Assembly: GCA_001829715.1 (NCBI GenBank)
Contig: MICC01000016.1
Location: forward strand, 1 to 50,283
Length of the DNA stretch: 50,283 nucleotides
From: Sulfurimonas sp. RIFOXYB12_FULL_35_9
Lineage (GTDB): Bacteria; Campylobacterota; Campylobacteria; Campylobacterales; Sulfurimonadaceae
Reading direction: 5' to 3'
The notes below the pieces were generated by a model. That model had not been told where the DNA came from, searched no databases, and was given only the letters and a program-made list of their open reading frames with translations. The position numbers and the translations under genes were made by a program. Below, one piece after another: positions 38,251 to 47,430 of this stretch (position 1 is the first letter of the stretch; each line of letters starts with the position of its first letter).

Positions 38251-39534
38251 TTATTTGGTAACTATCGCAAAACTCATCTCTAAGATCTCTTTATGAGACT
38301 TTATAAACTCGTTTAAATCTTGTAGTTTTAACTCTTTGATAAGCTCTAACTCTTTTAAAGAAAAGCCTAGTTCCTGACCTTTATAGTACTCCATAAAAGT
38401 TCTGTTTAGTCTCTGACTCATCGTCTCGACTCTTAAAGGCTCGCTTCCTAGCAAAAACTTTTTCGTCTGTTCAAGTTCATCTTTTGTGACACCTTTTTTT
38501 ACAAAATTTGCCACAACCTCTTTGACTGTTTTTTTAGCTTCATCAAGAGACTCCAGTTTTGTTTGCAAATATCCGTTCATGTAACTGCTAGATTTGGTGA
38601 TATCTACTTTTGCATAAGCTGAGTAAGCAAGTCCTCGCTTAACCCTCACCTCCTCCATAAGCCTTGAGCCAAAACCGCCTGCACCTAAGATAAAAGTAGC
38701 AACTCTGGCTTTATAGTTATCTTTAGAATCCACACTTACATGATACGGAGAACCAAAATATATATAAGCCTGCTCGGTCTCTTTTTTAATTATCTTCTCT
38801 TTTGGCTCTTTGGTAACTTCATAATTTTTAATTTCACCGTTTTCACCCTTAGGCATAGACTTTATAATTTTAGATACTTTATCTTTTATATCTTGCAACT
38901 CAATATCTCCGCCGACAACCACAATCAGTTTTGACGTAACAATATTTTGATCTATAAACTTTTTCACATCATCAAGTTCAATGCTCTTTACACTCTCTAT
39001 CGTTCCTGAAGAGGGTTTTGATAAAACGCTCCCCTCAAAAAGAAGTCCCTTCAACTCATTTGAAGCAATATAGTCAAAATCATTCTCTTTATTTGCAAGA
39101 GAACCCAATGTTGTAGTTTTGATTTTAGTTATGCTCTCTTGCGTAAAATTTGGATCTTTTATGAGCATGTCAAAATATTTAAGCGCTTGGGCAAACTCCT
39201 CTTTTAAACACCCGAGTTCCATCACAAATGTCTCTACTCCCGTTGAAGCAGCTATATGTATCGCCCTGCCCTCAAGTGCTTCGGCAAAAGCACTTGAACC
39301 AAGCTCTTTTGTTCCCTCATTCATAACTTTAGCACTGAATTTTGCCAAGCCGGCTTTTGTCGTATCCGCTACACTTCCGCTGTTTTTAAAAATAAACTGC
39401 ATTGTTACAAGAGGCAATCTTTTATCTTGTTCAAAAATAATCGGAATATTTACTCCGTTTACCTCTATCTTATCTACTGTTGCTGCCATTATTATATTTC
39501 CTAAAGCGAGTAATATTAAAACTATTTTCTTCAT
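38251..39534 (-). CDS. M16-family zinc-peptidase homologue without the HxxEH motif
   Basis: A 427-residue protein with a signal peptide (MKKIVLILLALGNIIMA) and the two-lobe M16 fold: an early FIFKNSGSVADTTKAGLAKF segment and a later GAGGFGSRLMEEVRVKRGLAYSAYA (about 276-300), the second being the usual R/Y substrate-binding region of the C-terminal lobe. At the place where active members have HxxEH (after GLA) the sequence reads KFSAK, so zinc-dependent catalysis is not expected. It could be the non-catalytic partner of another M16 protein, or act alone in the periplasm. It lies 1 nt after the mqnC stop, in the same operon. Confidence 0.85.
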   Translation of the reverse strand: MKKIVLILLALGNIIMAATVDKIEVNGVNIPIIFEQDKRLPLVTMQFIFKNSGSVADTTKAGLAKFSAKVMNEGTKELGSSAFAEALEGRAIHIAASTGVETFVMELGCLKEEFAQALKYFDMLIKDPNFTQESITKIKTTTLGSLANKENDFDYIASNELKGLLFEGSVLSKPSSGTIESVKSIELDDVKKFIDQNIVTSKLIVVVGGDIELQDIKDKVSKIIKSMPKGENGEIKNYEVTKEPKEKIIKKETEQAYIYFGSPYHVSVDSKDNYKARVATFILGAGGFGSRLMEEVRVKRGLAYSAYAKVDITKSSSYMNGYLQTKLESLDEAKKTVKEVVANFVKKGVTKDELEQTKKFLLGSEPLRVETMSQRLNRTFMEYYKGQELGFSLKELELIKELKLQDLNEFIKSHKEILEMSFAIVTK

Positions 39535-40584
39535 CTATGCAAATTTCTCTAAAATTTCATAAGCCGTATTGCGAACAGCAGGAATCTCACCTATATCTCT
39601 TATGAGATGCACCATTTCACTCTTTGCCATTTTATACGCTGCTCCGGCAGAGCTTACAACATTTTCTTCCATCATGGTTGAACCCAAATCGTTTGCTCCA
39701 AACATAAGAGCCATTTGACCAATGTATGGACCTTGCGTTACCCAAGAACTTTGGATATTCGGTACATTATCAAGATAAAGCCTTGCAACGGCAAGAAGCC
39801 TCAAATAGCGGTTTGAAGATGGTTTGTCCATGTCGGGAAATAGTCGCAGAAGTTCCGTATTTTCACTCTGAAAACTCCACATGATAAAAGCTCTAAAACC
39901 ACCTGTTTCATCCTGAAGCTTTCTTATCATCTCAAAATGATCTACAATATCTTCGTCACTCTCGATAGTTCCGTACATCATGGTAGCTGTCGACATGATG
40001 CCGAGTTTATGGGCTTTTCTGTGTATATCCACCCAAACTTCGCTATCGATTTTTTTGGGTGCGATAATGTCACGGACTTTGTCACTCAGTATCTCGGCTC
40101 CGGCTCCGGGAATGGAAGCCAAACCTTTTACATGTAGTCTTTCTAAAACCTCTTCAACGCTTATGTGTGAAACTTTGGCGATAAAGTCTATCTCTATGGA
40201 AGAAAACCCATGTATGGTAATTGTGGGGTATTTTGTGTGAATATGCTCCACAAGATCTTCATACCACTCTATCTTTAGTTTCGGGTGAACTCCGCCTTGA
40301 AAAAGTATCTGTGTTCCGCCGATCTCAAGCAGTTCATCTATCTTTGCATCTATCTCATCAAACGTCAAAACATAAGCATCCGCATCTTTTTCATGTCTGT
40401 AAAATGCACAAAACTTGCAGTCCACCCAACAGATATTTGTATAGTTTATATTTCTATCAACCACAAAAGTAGTAATGTTATCGGGATGAAGTTCTTTTTT
40501 GCGTGCCGTCGCCATACGACCAAGCTCTTTTAAATCTGCATTTTTTATAAGTTCAAGAGCCTCTTGTTTCGTTAATCTTTTCAT
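39535..40584 (-). CDS. mqnC: Cyclic dehypoxanthinyl futalosine synthase (menaquinone synthesis)
   Basis: A 349-residue radical SAM enzyme of the futalosine menaquinone pathway, which Campylobacterota use. The 4Fe-4S cluster cysteines are in CWVDCKFC (CX3CX2C, about residues 52-59). Further matches are ILFQGGVHPKLKIEWY (about 93-108), ASIPGAGAEILSD (about 153-165) and the C-terminal LGSTMMEENVVSSAG (about 301-315). The closely related MqnE was considered, but the INYTNICWVDC segment and overall order are closer to MqnC. ATG at 40584 was chosen; a TTG two codons earlier is also open. It is divergent from the 7TM kinase gene. Confidence 0.9.
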   Translation of the reverse strand: MKRLTKQEALELIKNADLKELGRMATARKKELHPDNITTFVVDRNINYTNICWVDCKFCAFYRHEKDADAYVLTFDEIDAKIDELLEIGGTQILFQGGVHPKLKIEWYEDLVEHIHTKYPTITIHGFSSIEIDFIAKVSHISVEEVLERLHVKGLASIPGAGAEILSDKVRDIIAPKKIDSEVWVDIHRKAHKLGIMSTATMMYGTIESDEDIVDHFEMIRKLQDETGGFRAFIMWSFQSENTELLRLFPDMDKPSSNRYLRLLAVARLYLDNVPNIQSSWVTQGPYIGQMALMFGANDLGSTMMEENVVSSAGAAYKMAKSEMVHLIRDIGEIPAVRNTAYEILEKFA

Positions 40585-40683
40585 TTCCAACCGTTGAGAG
40601 TATTTTATGGAGTGGATTTTACCCTTTTTTTCAAAACAAAAAGATAAAGAATCTAAAAACAGGATTTAAAAAAAGATTTTGGT

Positions 40684-42582
40684 ATGATTTTAAAAAATAT
40701 TGAGTTTACAGAGGAGTTTGATATATCTAAAATAATACTTTTACTATTTTTTTGGCTGTCGTCTTATGCTTTTGAAGCAGTTGAAGTTCTTAATCCTGAT
40801 ATACATATTGAAAAATCTCTCTATTTTACTACGGATAAAAATCTATCTGCTTATGAAGCTTATGAATTTTCCAAAAACGAGAAATTGACTCCGCTTCCAA
40901 AAGAGGCTCTAAGTTTTGGTTTTGATAATAAAACTTACTGGTATATGTTTGAAATAACTATTACAAACCCAAAAAAAGATTATTTTTTAGATTTAAAACA
41001 TACCGTAGACGAGTTTGCATGGTTATATACTTTTGAGGACGAAAAACTGATTCGTACCCAAGAGAGCGGTTATGCTCTTGCTCCAAAACATAGAAGCGTA
41101 AACTCTATACCTGTTCGTTTTGAGCTTCATGACATAAACACTACCGTATGCTATCTTTTAAAAGTACAAAGCAACAACACCCAATATGCCGCTTTTTCAT
41201 TCGGTTCAAGTGATTCATTAGCTTATCACTGGCATATTTTATATAGTATAACGCTTATAACATTCGGCGTTTTTTTAGCTTTGTCGCTTTACAATGCTTT
41301 TTTATATATAGTTATCCGTGACAAAACATATCTTTTTTATATTGTATATACTTTTGGTCTTATGTTTTATACACTTACGGATACTGGTTTGCTTGCGCCG
41401 TTTTACTTTTTCATACAAAGCGATATCAACACAAATCTAGTTTTTTTTAAAGTGATAGAACTTACAGGACTGCTATTTTTTAGTATCTATTTTTTAGATT
41501 TACGTAATAAAAATCCCTCTTTATACAGATATCTTTTGCTATTTTTTATAATTTTTATTGCGGTGCTTGTTCTATACATGTTAGATATCACTAAATTTTT
41601 AGCCGTTGTATTTATTTACATAACAACTTATTTACTTATCATTATCGGTTTTGTAAGCTACTACAAAGGGTATAAACCTGCACTCTTTTATATCATAGCA
41701 ACCGGAGGGGGTTTGATATTTATAAATATATTTTTCCTTATGCCATTAGGGGTTATGCCGCTAAATCTTATAGGATTAAATCTTTTAAACTTTGCCATTA
41801 TTTGGGACATGATAGCACTATCGCTTGCGCTTGCCTATAGGATAAAACTGTTGCAAAAAGAGAATCAAGACAAAGAGCGTATATTATTGCTTCAATCACG
41901 CCAAAATTCTTTTGGTGAACTTAGCGGAAATATAGCGCATCAGTGGCGGACCCCGCTTGCTGCTTTAGCATCGGTTTTAGTCAATCTTGAAGCTAAACTA
42001 AAATATTCACAGATACAAAAAGAGGATATTATCTCTTCATTACAAAGGAGTTTAAACCTTCTGAAACACCTCTCCGATACGGTTGAGACATTTCAGGCTC
42101 TTTTTCAAAACACACATACAAAAGAAATATTCAGTGTAGACGATGAGATAAAAAAAATCTTAGCTTTTACAAAAGAGTCAATGCAGCATAACAATATAAC
42201 CATAAACTACAATTCCACGGATGATTTTAAACTTCATGGAAACTCTAAGGAGTTTTTTCAAGCAATCTTAAATATTATATTAAACGCAAAAGATGTGCTC
42301 ATTGATTCATCCATGCAAAATCCGACTATATCTATTTTGCTTCAAAGATTTCAAGACGGATTTACTTTAGATATATCCGATAACGGAGGCGGTATTACCC
42401 TAAAGCCTATTGATTCGATTTTTGACTCCTACGTGACAAGCAAAGATCACGGCATAGGCATAGGGCTTTTTATCACTAAAATGATTTTGGAAAAAAAATT
42501 CAATGCGACTATAAAAGCCAAAAACAAAGATAAAGGTGCTCTATTTAGCGTAATTTTTATCAAAAACGATTTTCGATTCTAA
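40684..42582 (+). CDS. 7TM-DISM sensor histidine kinase
   Basis: A 632-residue membrane kinase. A signal peptide (about 15-30) is followed by an extracellular 7TMR-DISMED2 domain (about 35-165), seven membrane helices (about 175-395), then a kinase with an HQWR-type H-box (SGNIAHQWRTPLAAL, about 417-431) and HATPase (EFFQAILNIILNAKDVL; DISDNGGGI; GIGIGLFITKMI). HQWR kinases are common in Campylobacterota. Its end overlaps the convergent TonB-receptor gene by 23 nt, and a response regulator gene lies beyond, a likely cognate pair. The ATG at 40684 has no Shine-Dalgarno sequence; GAGGAG stands before an ATA codon at 40723 (see findings). Confidence 0.87.
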   Translation: MILKNIEFTEEFDISKIILLLFFWLSSYAFEAVEVLNPDIHIEKSLYFTTDKNLSAYEAYEFSKNEKLTPLPKEALSFGFDNKTYWYMFEITITNPKKDYFLDLKHTVDEFAWLYTFEDEKLIRTQESGYALAPKHRSVNSIPVRFELHDINTTVCYLLKVQSNNTQYAAFSFGSSDSLAYHWHILYSITLITFGVFLALSLYNAFLYIVIRDKTYLFYIVYTFGLMFYTLTDTGLLAPFYFFIQSDINTNLVFFKVIELTGLLFFSIYFLDLRNKNPSLYRYLLLFFIIFIAVLVLYMLDITKFLAVVFIYITTYLLIIIGFVSYYKGYKPALFYIIATGGGLIFINIFFLMPLGVMPLNLIGLNLLNFAIIWDMIALSLALAYRIKLLQKENQDKERILLLQSRQNSFGELSGNIAHQWRTPLAALASVLVNLEAKLKYSQIQKEDIISSLQRSLNLLKHLSDTVETFQALFQNTHTKEIFSVDDEIKKILAFTKESMQHNNITINYNSTDDFKLHGNSKEFFQAILNIILNAKDVLIDSSMQNPTISILLQRFQDGFTLDISDNGGGITLKPIDSIFDSYVTSKDHGIGIGLFITKMILEKKFNATIKAKNKDKGALFSVIFIKNDFRF

Positions 42583-44548
42583 AACCCAATACCATGGGTT
42601 TTACAAAGTGATAGTAGTTATTGCTATAAGTTGATATCATGAAATCGGAAGCCTTTTTATCGCATACGTTTTCACTGTACAGTTCTGCTTTAAACCCTTT
42701 TTTTTCATATCCAAATGCTACGTCTGCTATAGCATATCCGTTAAGTTTTGCACTATTTTGTACATCGTAATATCTTTCCCCCATATGGCGTATGTCTGAT
42801 TTTGCATACATTCCGCCGCCCATAGCAAATTTTGCTCCCAGTGAAGCGGTGACATCGGCAACATCTATGAACTCTTTACCGTCATACAAGCCATCGTTTG
42901 ACGCTTCAATTTTTGTCTGTGTCGTTCCAAGTGTTGCATAAAGCAGAATTCTATCACTTTGATATTCCGCATCAACCTCTAAACCATAAGCATAACCGTC
43001 TACATTTACGGCATAAGAAGATAAAGTATCATTGAACTGATTTACAACATGGTCTCGTATATTATTATAAAAAAGAGCACTGCTAAAGAGTGTTTGGGCA
43101 ACTCTTTTTTTGTATCCGATTTCAAAGCTGTCTATTTTTTCAGCCCTAAACCCTAAAAGAGACTCTTCGCTTCTATAGTTATATCCTCCGGGGCTATAAT
43201 TTTTTGTATAAGTAGCATAGAGAGTCGAGCCTTTGGAAGTATCATAAGAGAGGCTAATCATCGGCAAGAGCGCATACCATTTTGATGAAGCATCTACATG
43301 TGTAGAGTACGGATATCCGAAATTACTTAAATTCCTATCAAATAATCTCTTTGTTGCCTGATAACGCAAACCTGTTAAAAGCGTAAAATTTTCATCGATA
43401 TAATATTTATAATTAGAAAAAAGAGCCATAGTGCTATTTGGATTATTTAAATTATTTATGCTAGAAATAGGAAACGGATAGAGAGTTAAGAGCGTTTGTA
43501 TCTCTTTATAATCAAACTTTACCATGTCAGAGTAGTATGCGCCCAAAAGCAATTCGCTATTATTAAATCTTTTTTTATATTTAAACTCCTGCGAAAATTC
43601 CTTTAAATCTATGTCAAATCCAAGTTGAAGCCCACCTAAAATACCGACATAATCATCTCTTTTTATACAAAGATTCGTTATAGAAGTCGCTGAAGTAAAA
43701 AGCGTATCTCCGTAACTATACTTCATAACAAATGAGATAAGATCCATATCCATTTTTACAAAATCGCCACTCATTTCATTGTCTATGGAGTACGGATTCT
43801 CTTTTGTGTCAATCTTAAACGCGGATCCACCATCATCGCTTTGGCTTTTTGTATAGTTAAGAGCCGTGCTGAAATTTGGTAAGGGAGAGTAGAGAAGTTT
43901 AGTTGAAAATGATGTAAACTCCGTATTGCCCAACATCTTGCCATCAAGAATATTTTTTGAAAAACCATCACTTTTGTCATGAGTAATCGAAAATGATGCG
44001 CTTACTTCATGATCTTCTTTCGGTGTGGACGCAAAACCGTAAAATTCGCTTGTGCCGTATGAACCAAACCCAATTAAGCCTTTTACTACAGACTCTTTTT
44101 GCGGTGCATTTGTTTGTATATTTATAATTGCGGATTGTGCATTTTTACCGAAAGAAGTTGCTTGAGAGCCTTTTATAAACTCTATATGTGAAACATTTTT
44201 CATATCAACCATTCCAAAACCATAGCTAAATGGAACAGGCGTATCATCGATATACATCCCGACACTACTCTCAAAACTCACATAGTTGCTTACTCCGCGA
44301 ATAGAGATCGTCTTATCCATCCGATTGCCTATTCCCGAGATATTTGTATTTGGTATTACGCTTGATAAATCTTGCAAACTTCTTGTGCTAAACGTATCTA
44401 ACTTAGCTTTATCCATACCGTTTATAGTGCTAAAACTCTTTAGAGACGGCTCTTCTACTTTTAAAGACTCTATATGAACCACAGGAAGTTCATAACCTAA
44501 AAGCAACCCATGAAATATAAAATATGACAGAAGTGTAATTTTTCTCAT
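42560..44548 (-). CDS. TonB-dependent outer-membrane receptor
   Basis: A 662-residue receptor for energised uptake. Signal peptide (to about residue 18), plug domain (about 30-150: SLQDLSSVIPNTNISGIGNR, SIRGVSNYVSFESSVGMYIDD, IEFIKGSQATSFGKNAQSAIINIQT), then a barrel of alternating strands closing with MVLGFRIENRF, ending in phenylalanine as expected. The substrate cannot be read from sequence; a siderophore or other metal complex is typical. The start overlaps the stop of the upstream response regulator (ATGA), so the two are one operon controlled together. It converges with the kinase gene. Confidence 0.92.
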   Translation of the reverse strand: MRKITLLSYFIFHGLLLGYELPVVHIESLKVEEPSLKSFSTINGMDKAKLDTFSTRSLQDLSSVIPNTNISGIGNRMDKTISIRGVSNYVSFESSVGMYIDDTPVPFSYGFGMVDMKNVSHIEFIKGSQATSFGKNAQSAIINIQTNAPQKESVVKGLIGFGSYGTSEFYGFASTPKEDHEVSASFSITHDKSDGFSKNILDGKMLGNTEFTSFSTKLLYSPLPNFSTALNYTKSQSDDGGSAFKIDTKENPYSIDNEMSGDFVKMDMDLISFVMKYSYGDTLFTSATSITNLCIKRDDYVGILGGLQLGFDIDLKEFSQEFKYKKRFNNSELLLGAYYSDMVKFDYKEIQTLLTLYPFPISSINNLNNPNSTMALFSNYKYYIDENFTLLTGLRYQATKRLFDRNLSNFGYPYSTHVDASSKWYALLPMISLSYDTSKGSTLYATYTKNYSPGGYNYRSEESLLGFRAEKIDSFEIGYKKRVAQTLFSSALFYNNIRDHVVNQFNDTLSSYAVNVDGYAYGLEVDAEYQSDRILLYATLGTTQTKIEASNDGLYDGKEFIDVADVTASLGAKFAMGGGMYAKSDIRHMGERYYDVQNSAKLNGYAIADVAFGYEKKGFKAELYSENVCDKKASDFMISTYSNNYYHFVKPMVLGFRIENRF

Positions 44549-45240
44549 TTACTTTCCCAGTTATTTAATCTCCATCCGCTCCCCTTTACGGATACGATAA
44601 GTTCAAATCCGACTTTGGAACGAAGCCTATTTAAAAGGTTTTTAAATGCCGAATCGCTTATTTCTTCAAGCGGCCATATACTCGAGATAATCTCCTCTTT
44701 GCTCAAAGTGCTATCTTTATGTTTTAGAAAAAGCTTCAAAAGCGACTTCTCTTTTTTGCCGAGGTGTATCATCTCGCCCTCTTTATAAAGTTCTTCACTC
44801 AGCATGTTATAAAGCAAACCGTTACATACAGTTACTACAGGGTCTTTTAAGATAATATGCTTAGATAGTTTAGTAAATAAACTAAGCATATCACTCAAAT
44901 TTAAAGGTTTTAATAGATATCCGTTTACCCCGGTATTTAGCGAAGAGAGCAGAGTATTTTGATCTGAATAAGACGATAGAAGCACGATAGGCGTTTCAAA
45001 ATCATTTTGACGAATCTTTCTAGCTAAAGTAACACCGTCCATAAGAGGCATTTTTATATCGCTAAGAACTATGTCCGGTTTTTCATCTTCATAACAACAA
45101 AATGCACTTTCTCCATTTTCCGCTATAAAAACATCTCTAAAAAAAAGACGCAGCATGTCGCTAACCTCTTTTCGCATAATGGCGTTATCCTCCACTAAGA
45201 GTATGGAGAGCCTTTTAAGAATACTTAAATCTTCATGCAT
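44545..45240 (-). CDS. OmpR-family response regulator
   Basis: A 231-residue two-domain regulator. The receiver has VEDN (about 16-19), phospho-Asp in IVLSDIKMPLMDG (about 61), LLSS in place of the common LTA/LTS switch, and KPL (about 112). The C-terminal winged helix shows LGKKEKSLLKLFLKHKDSTLSKEEIISSIW and SDSAFKNLLNRLRSKVG, the OmpR/PhoB recognition-helix pattern. It sits directly upstream of the TonB receptor gene and faces the 7TM-DISM kinase gene, so it probably controls receptor expression with that kinase as partner. A -10 box lies at 45272-45277. Confidence 0.92.
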   Translation of the reverse strand: MHEDLSILKRLSILLVEDNAIMRKEVSDMLRLFFRDVFIAENGESAFCCYEDEKPDIVLSDIKMPLMDGVTLARKIRQNDFETPIVLLSSYSDQNTLLSSLNTGVNGYLLKPLNLSDMLSLFTKLSKHIILKDPVVTVCNGLLYNMLSEELYKEGEMIHLGKKEKSLLKLFLKHKDSTLSKEEIISSIWPLEEISDSAFKNLLNRLRSKVGFELIVSVKGSGWRLNNWESK

Positions 45241-45271
45241 GATTTCACTTTAATCAACAAAATTTCAGGCG

Positions 45272-45277
45272 ATTATA
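45272..45277 (-). promoter_or_regulatory. Predicted -10 box for the regulator-TonB receptor operon
   Basis: TTATAATCG on the minus strand, about 32 nt upstream of the regulator ATG. Confidence 0.45.
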
Positions 45278-45390
45278 ACACATCTAAAGTCCCTTATCAG
45301 TCCCGTTTACACTCTTTAAAATAGGTTTTGCTTATGTTTAAAAGTTAAAAAACAAAATTTTCCATATAAATTGTGAAAATATGTAAAGTT

Positions 45391-45404
45391 TTTATCATGA
45401 TAAA
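45391..45404. promoter_or_regulatory. 14-bp perfect palindrome, possible operator
   Basis: TTTATCATGATAAA lies in the 347-nt gap between the regulator gene and the giant surface protein gene. It is perfectly symmetric, as expected for a dimeric regulator site, but A+T-rich palindromes also arise by chance. Confidence 0.3.
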
Positions 45405-45482
45405 GCTGCTTCTTTGGAAGATGTTACATTTTTACACGCTATTGCTTTAGATACTTTACACAAAATAACCATAATAAATAAA

Positions 45483-45535
45483 AGTCCCTTTTAGGTTTGG
45501 CGGCATTGCAAAAAAGGGGACTGCTATGGGACTCC
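45483..45535 (+). promoter_or_regulatory. Leader with competing hairpins before the giant surface protein gene
   Basis: AGTCCC (45483-45488) can pair with GGGGACT (45516-45522) in a stem of about 9 bp with CTTTT/AAAAG, or with GGGACT (45528-45533). The two pairings exclude each other. No known riboswitch class was recognised. Confidence 0.4.
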
Positions 45536-47430
45536 GTATTTGCTAAAGTTAACGGTAAAAATTCTTAAGTTATAAAAGGGATACAAAGTGACGACAAATC
45601 AAAATCAAATTAGTTTTATTATAGACAATATTACAGATTACGAGGCAATAGCAAGCGAGATTTCTAAAACTCAAAGCGTACATGTTCTCAACTCAAAATG
45701 CGATATCCTTTCTCAAATAGCATCTATCTTAGAAGATTATAGTAACCTTGACGCTATCCATACTTTTTTCACATGGCGCAAGCGGTTCGCTAGATCTGGG
45801 CAATATTACGCTGGACAACCAAACACTTCAAAACTATCATGAGATACTCGCTCAAATCGGCTCTTCTTTATCCCAAAACGGTGATATCTTGCTTTATGGT
45901 TGTAATGTGGCAGAGGGGCAAGCCGGGGTTGAGTTTATCTCAAAACTTTCTCAAGCTACGGGAGCAGATATCGCCGCATCGGATGATTTTAGTGGGGCGA
46001 GTGATAAAGGCGGGGATTGGGTGCTGGAGGCGGTGAACGGCAGCGTTGAGTCAACCGCTTTGACATTAAGTGCCTATTCTCATCTTTTAGGAGGACCATC
46101 CGCCAATTTCACGATGGAAACGGCTTTTACCAGTGGTTATGTGATAGATGTAAATGATTTAACCATTGACATTAATGGCGCTGGACCAGAACGAATTAAA
46201 ATTTCAACCCCAACAGCACTACAATGGTCTAATCCAGCTGAAGAAGGATTCAATTCGTACGGTTATAATAATTTTCAAGCCGAACCGAGAACTGCAACCA
46301 TCACCTACGATGTAGATGGCGATGGTTTTGATGACCCATTCAATCTCAATTCCATGGTTTTTCTTGACCCAGATGGTGAATCGCAAACATGGAAAATAAA
46401 ACCCAATGGCAACGATGCTGGCGCTGAAAATTTCACGCTTACCGGAGATGGAACTAATTTAGCGTATGCAACATTTACCCCAGCAAATGCAGCAAATTTT
46501 ACAAATCTAACTAGTGTTGTTTTAGAACATCTAACAGGTTCTGCTTCAATTGGCGTTGATGATTTTGATATTGTTGCGTATGCTGGCAGTGCTACCGCCC
46601 CCGAAATAACAGTTAATCTGTTTATGAGTGAGATTGCCGATGGTGGCGTATCGACATTCGATGATACTGATGTTGGCGATACCCCAGGCATGATTAGGTA
46701 CTCAATTATTAATGATGGCGATGCTGATCTTAATATTAGCGCTATTACTATCACGGGTGATTCTGAGTTTACTTTAGGTACTTTGACTGTAAATGATGTA
46801 GAAACAACTGTTATACCAGTGGGAGAAGAAGCACGGATTGAGGTTTATTTTACGCCAACGGCTAATGGAATACGAACTGCTGAAATTTCTATCGCCAGCG
46901 ACGATAGTGATGAAAATCCATTCAATATTTCGATTGATGGGCTGGGTGTTCTCAATGTTGCAGACAACACCGCTCCAGAAAACACCATTTCCGCAACCTA
47001 CACAACCACTGAAGATACCAAGTTGTCCATAACCGATTTAGCTGTAGCCGATGCAGAGATGGACACACTAACCGTAACACTAAGTGTCAACAACGGAACC
47101 ATAAATCTACCAAACATCAACACGGCAACAAACATCACGGCGATAGATGCAGACGGTTTGGACGGAAGCATCACTTTTAGCGGTATGGCGGACGATATTA
47201 ATCTTATGTTGGATGAAGGAGTCGATTTTTACGCTGCCGCCAATGCAAACGGTAACGGATACGCAACTTTAACTATGACGACATCCGACGGCACCGCTGA
47301 CGATGTCGTTAATACTGCTACTATTAATGTAACTGCCGTAAATGACGCACCGACATTTGATATACATAGTGGCGCATTTAGTAGTAGTTTTGTCGGTGAA
47401 GACACTGACGGTACTTACTATTCCGATGAA

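Noticed and set aside
39535..40584. MqnE (aminofutalosine synthase)
   Set aside because: The residues around the CX3CX2C cluster and later motifs fit MqnC better.
45493..45512. Sigma-54-like TGGC...TTGC sequence
   Set aside because: Only 7 nt separate GG and GC instead of 10, so it does not fit a -24/-12 promoter.
45481..45540. Cyclic-di-GMP (GEMM) riboswitch
   Set aside because: The conserved GEMM core sequences are absent; only competing stems are visible.
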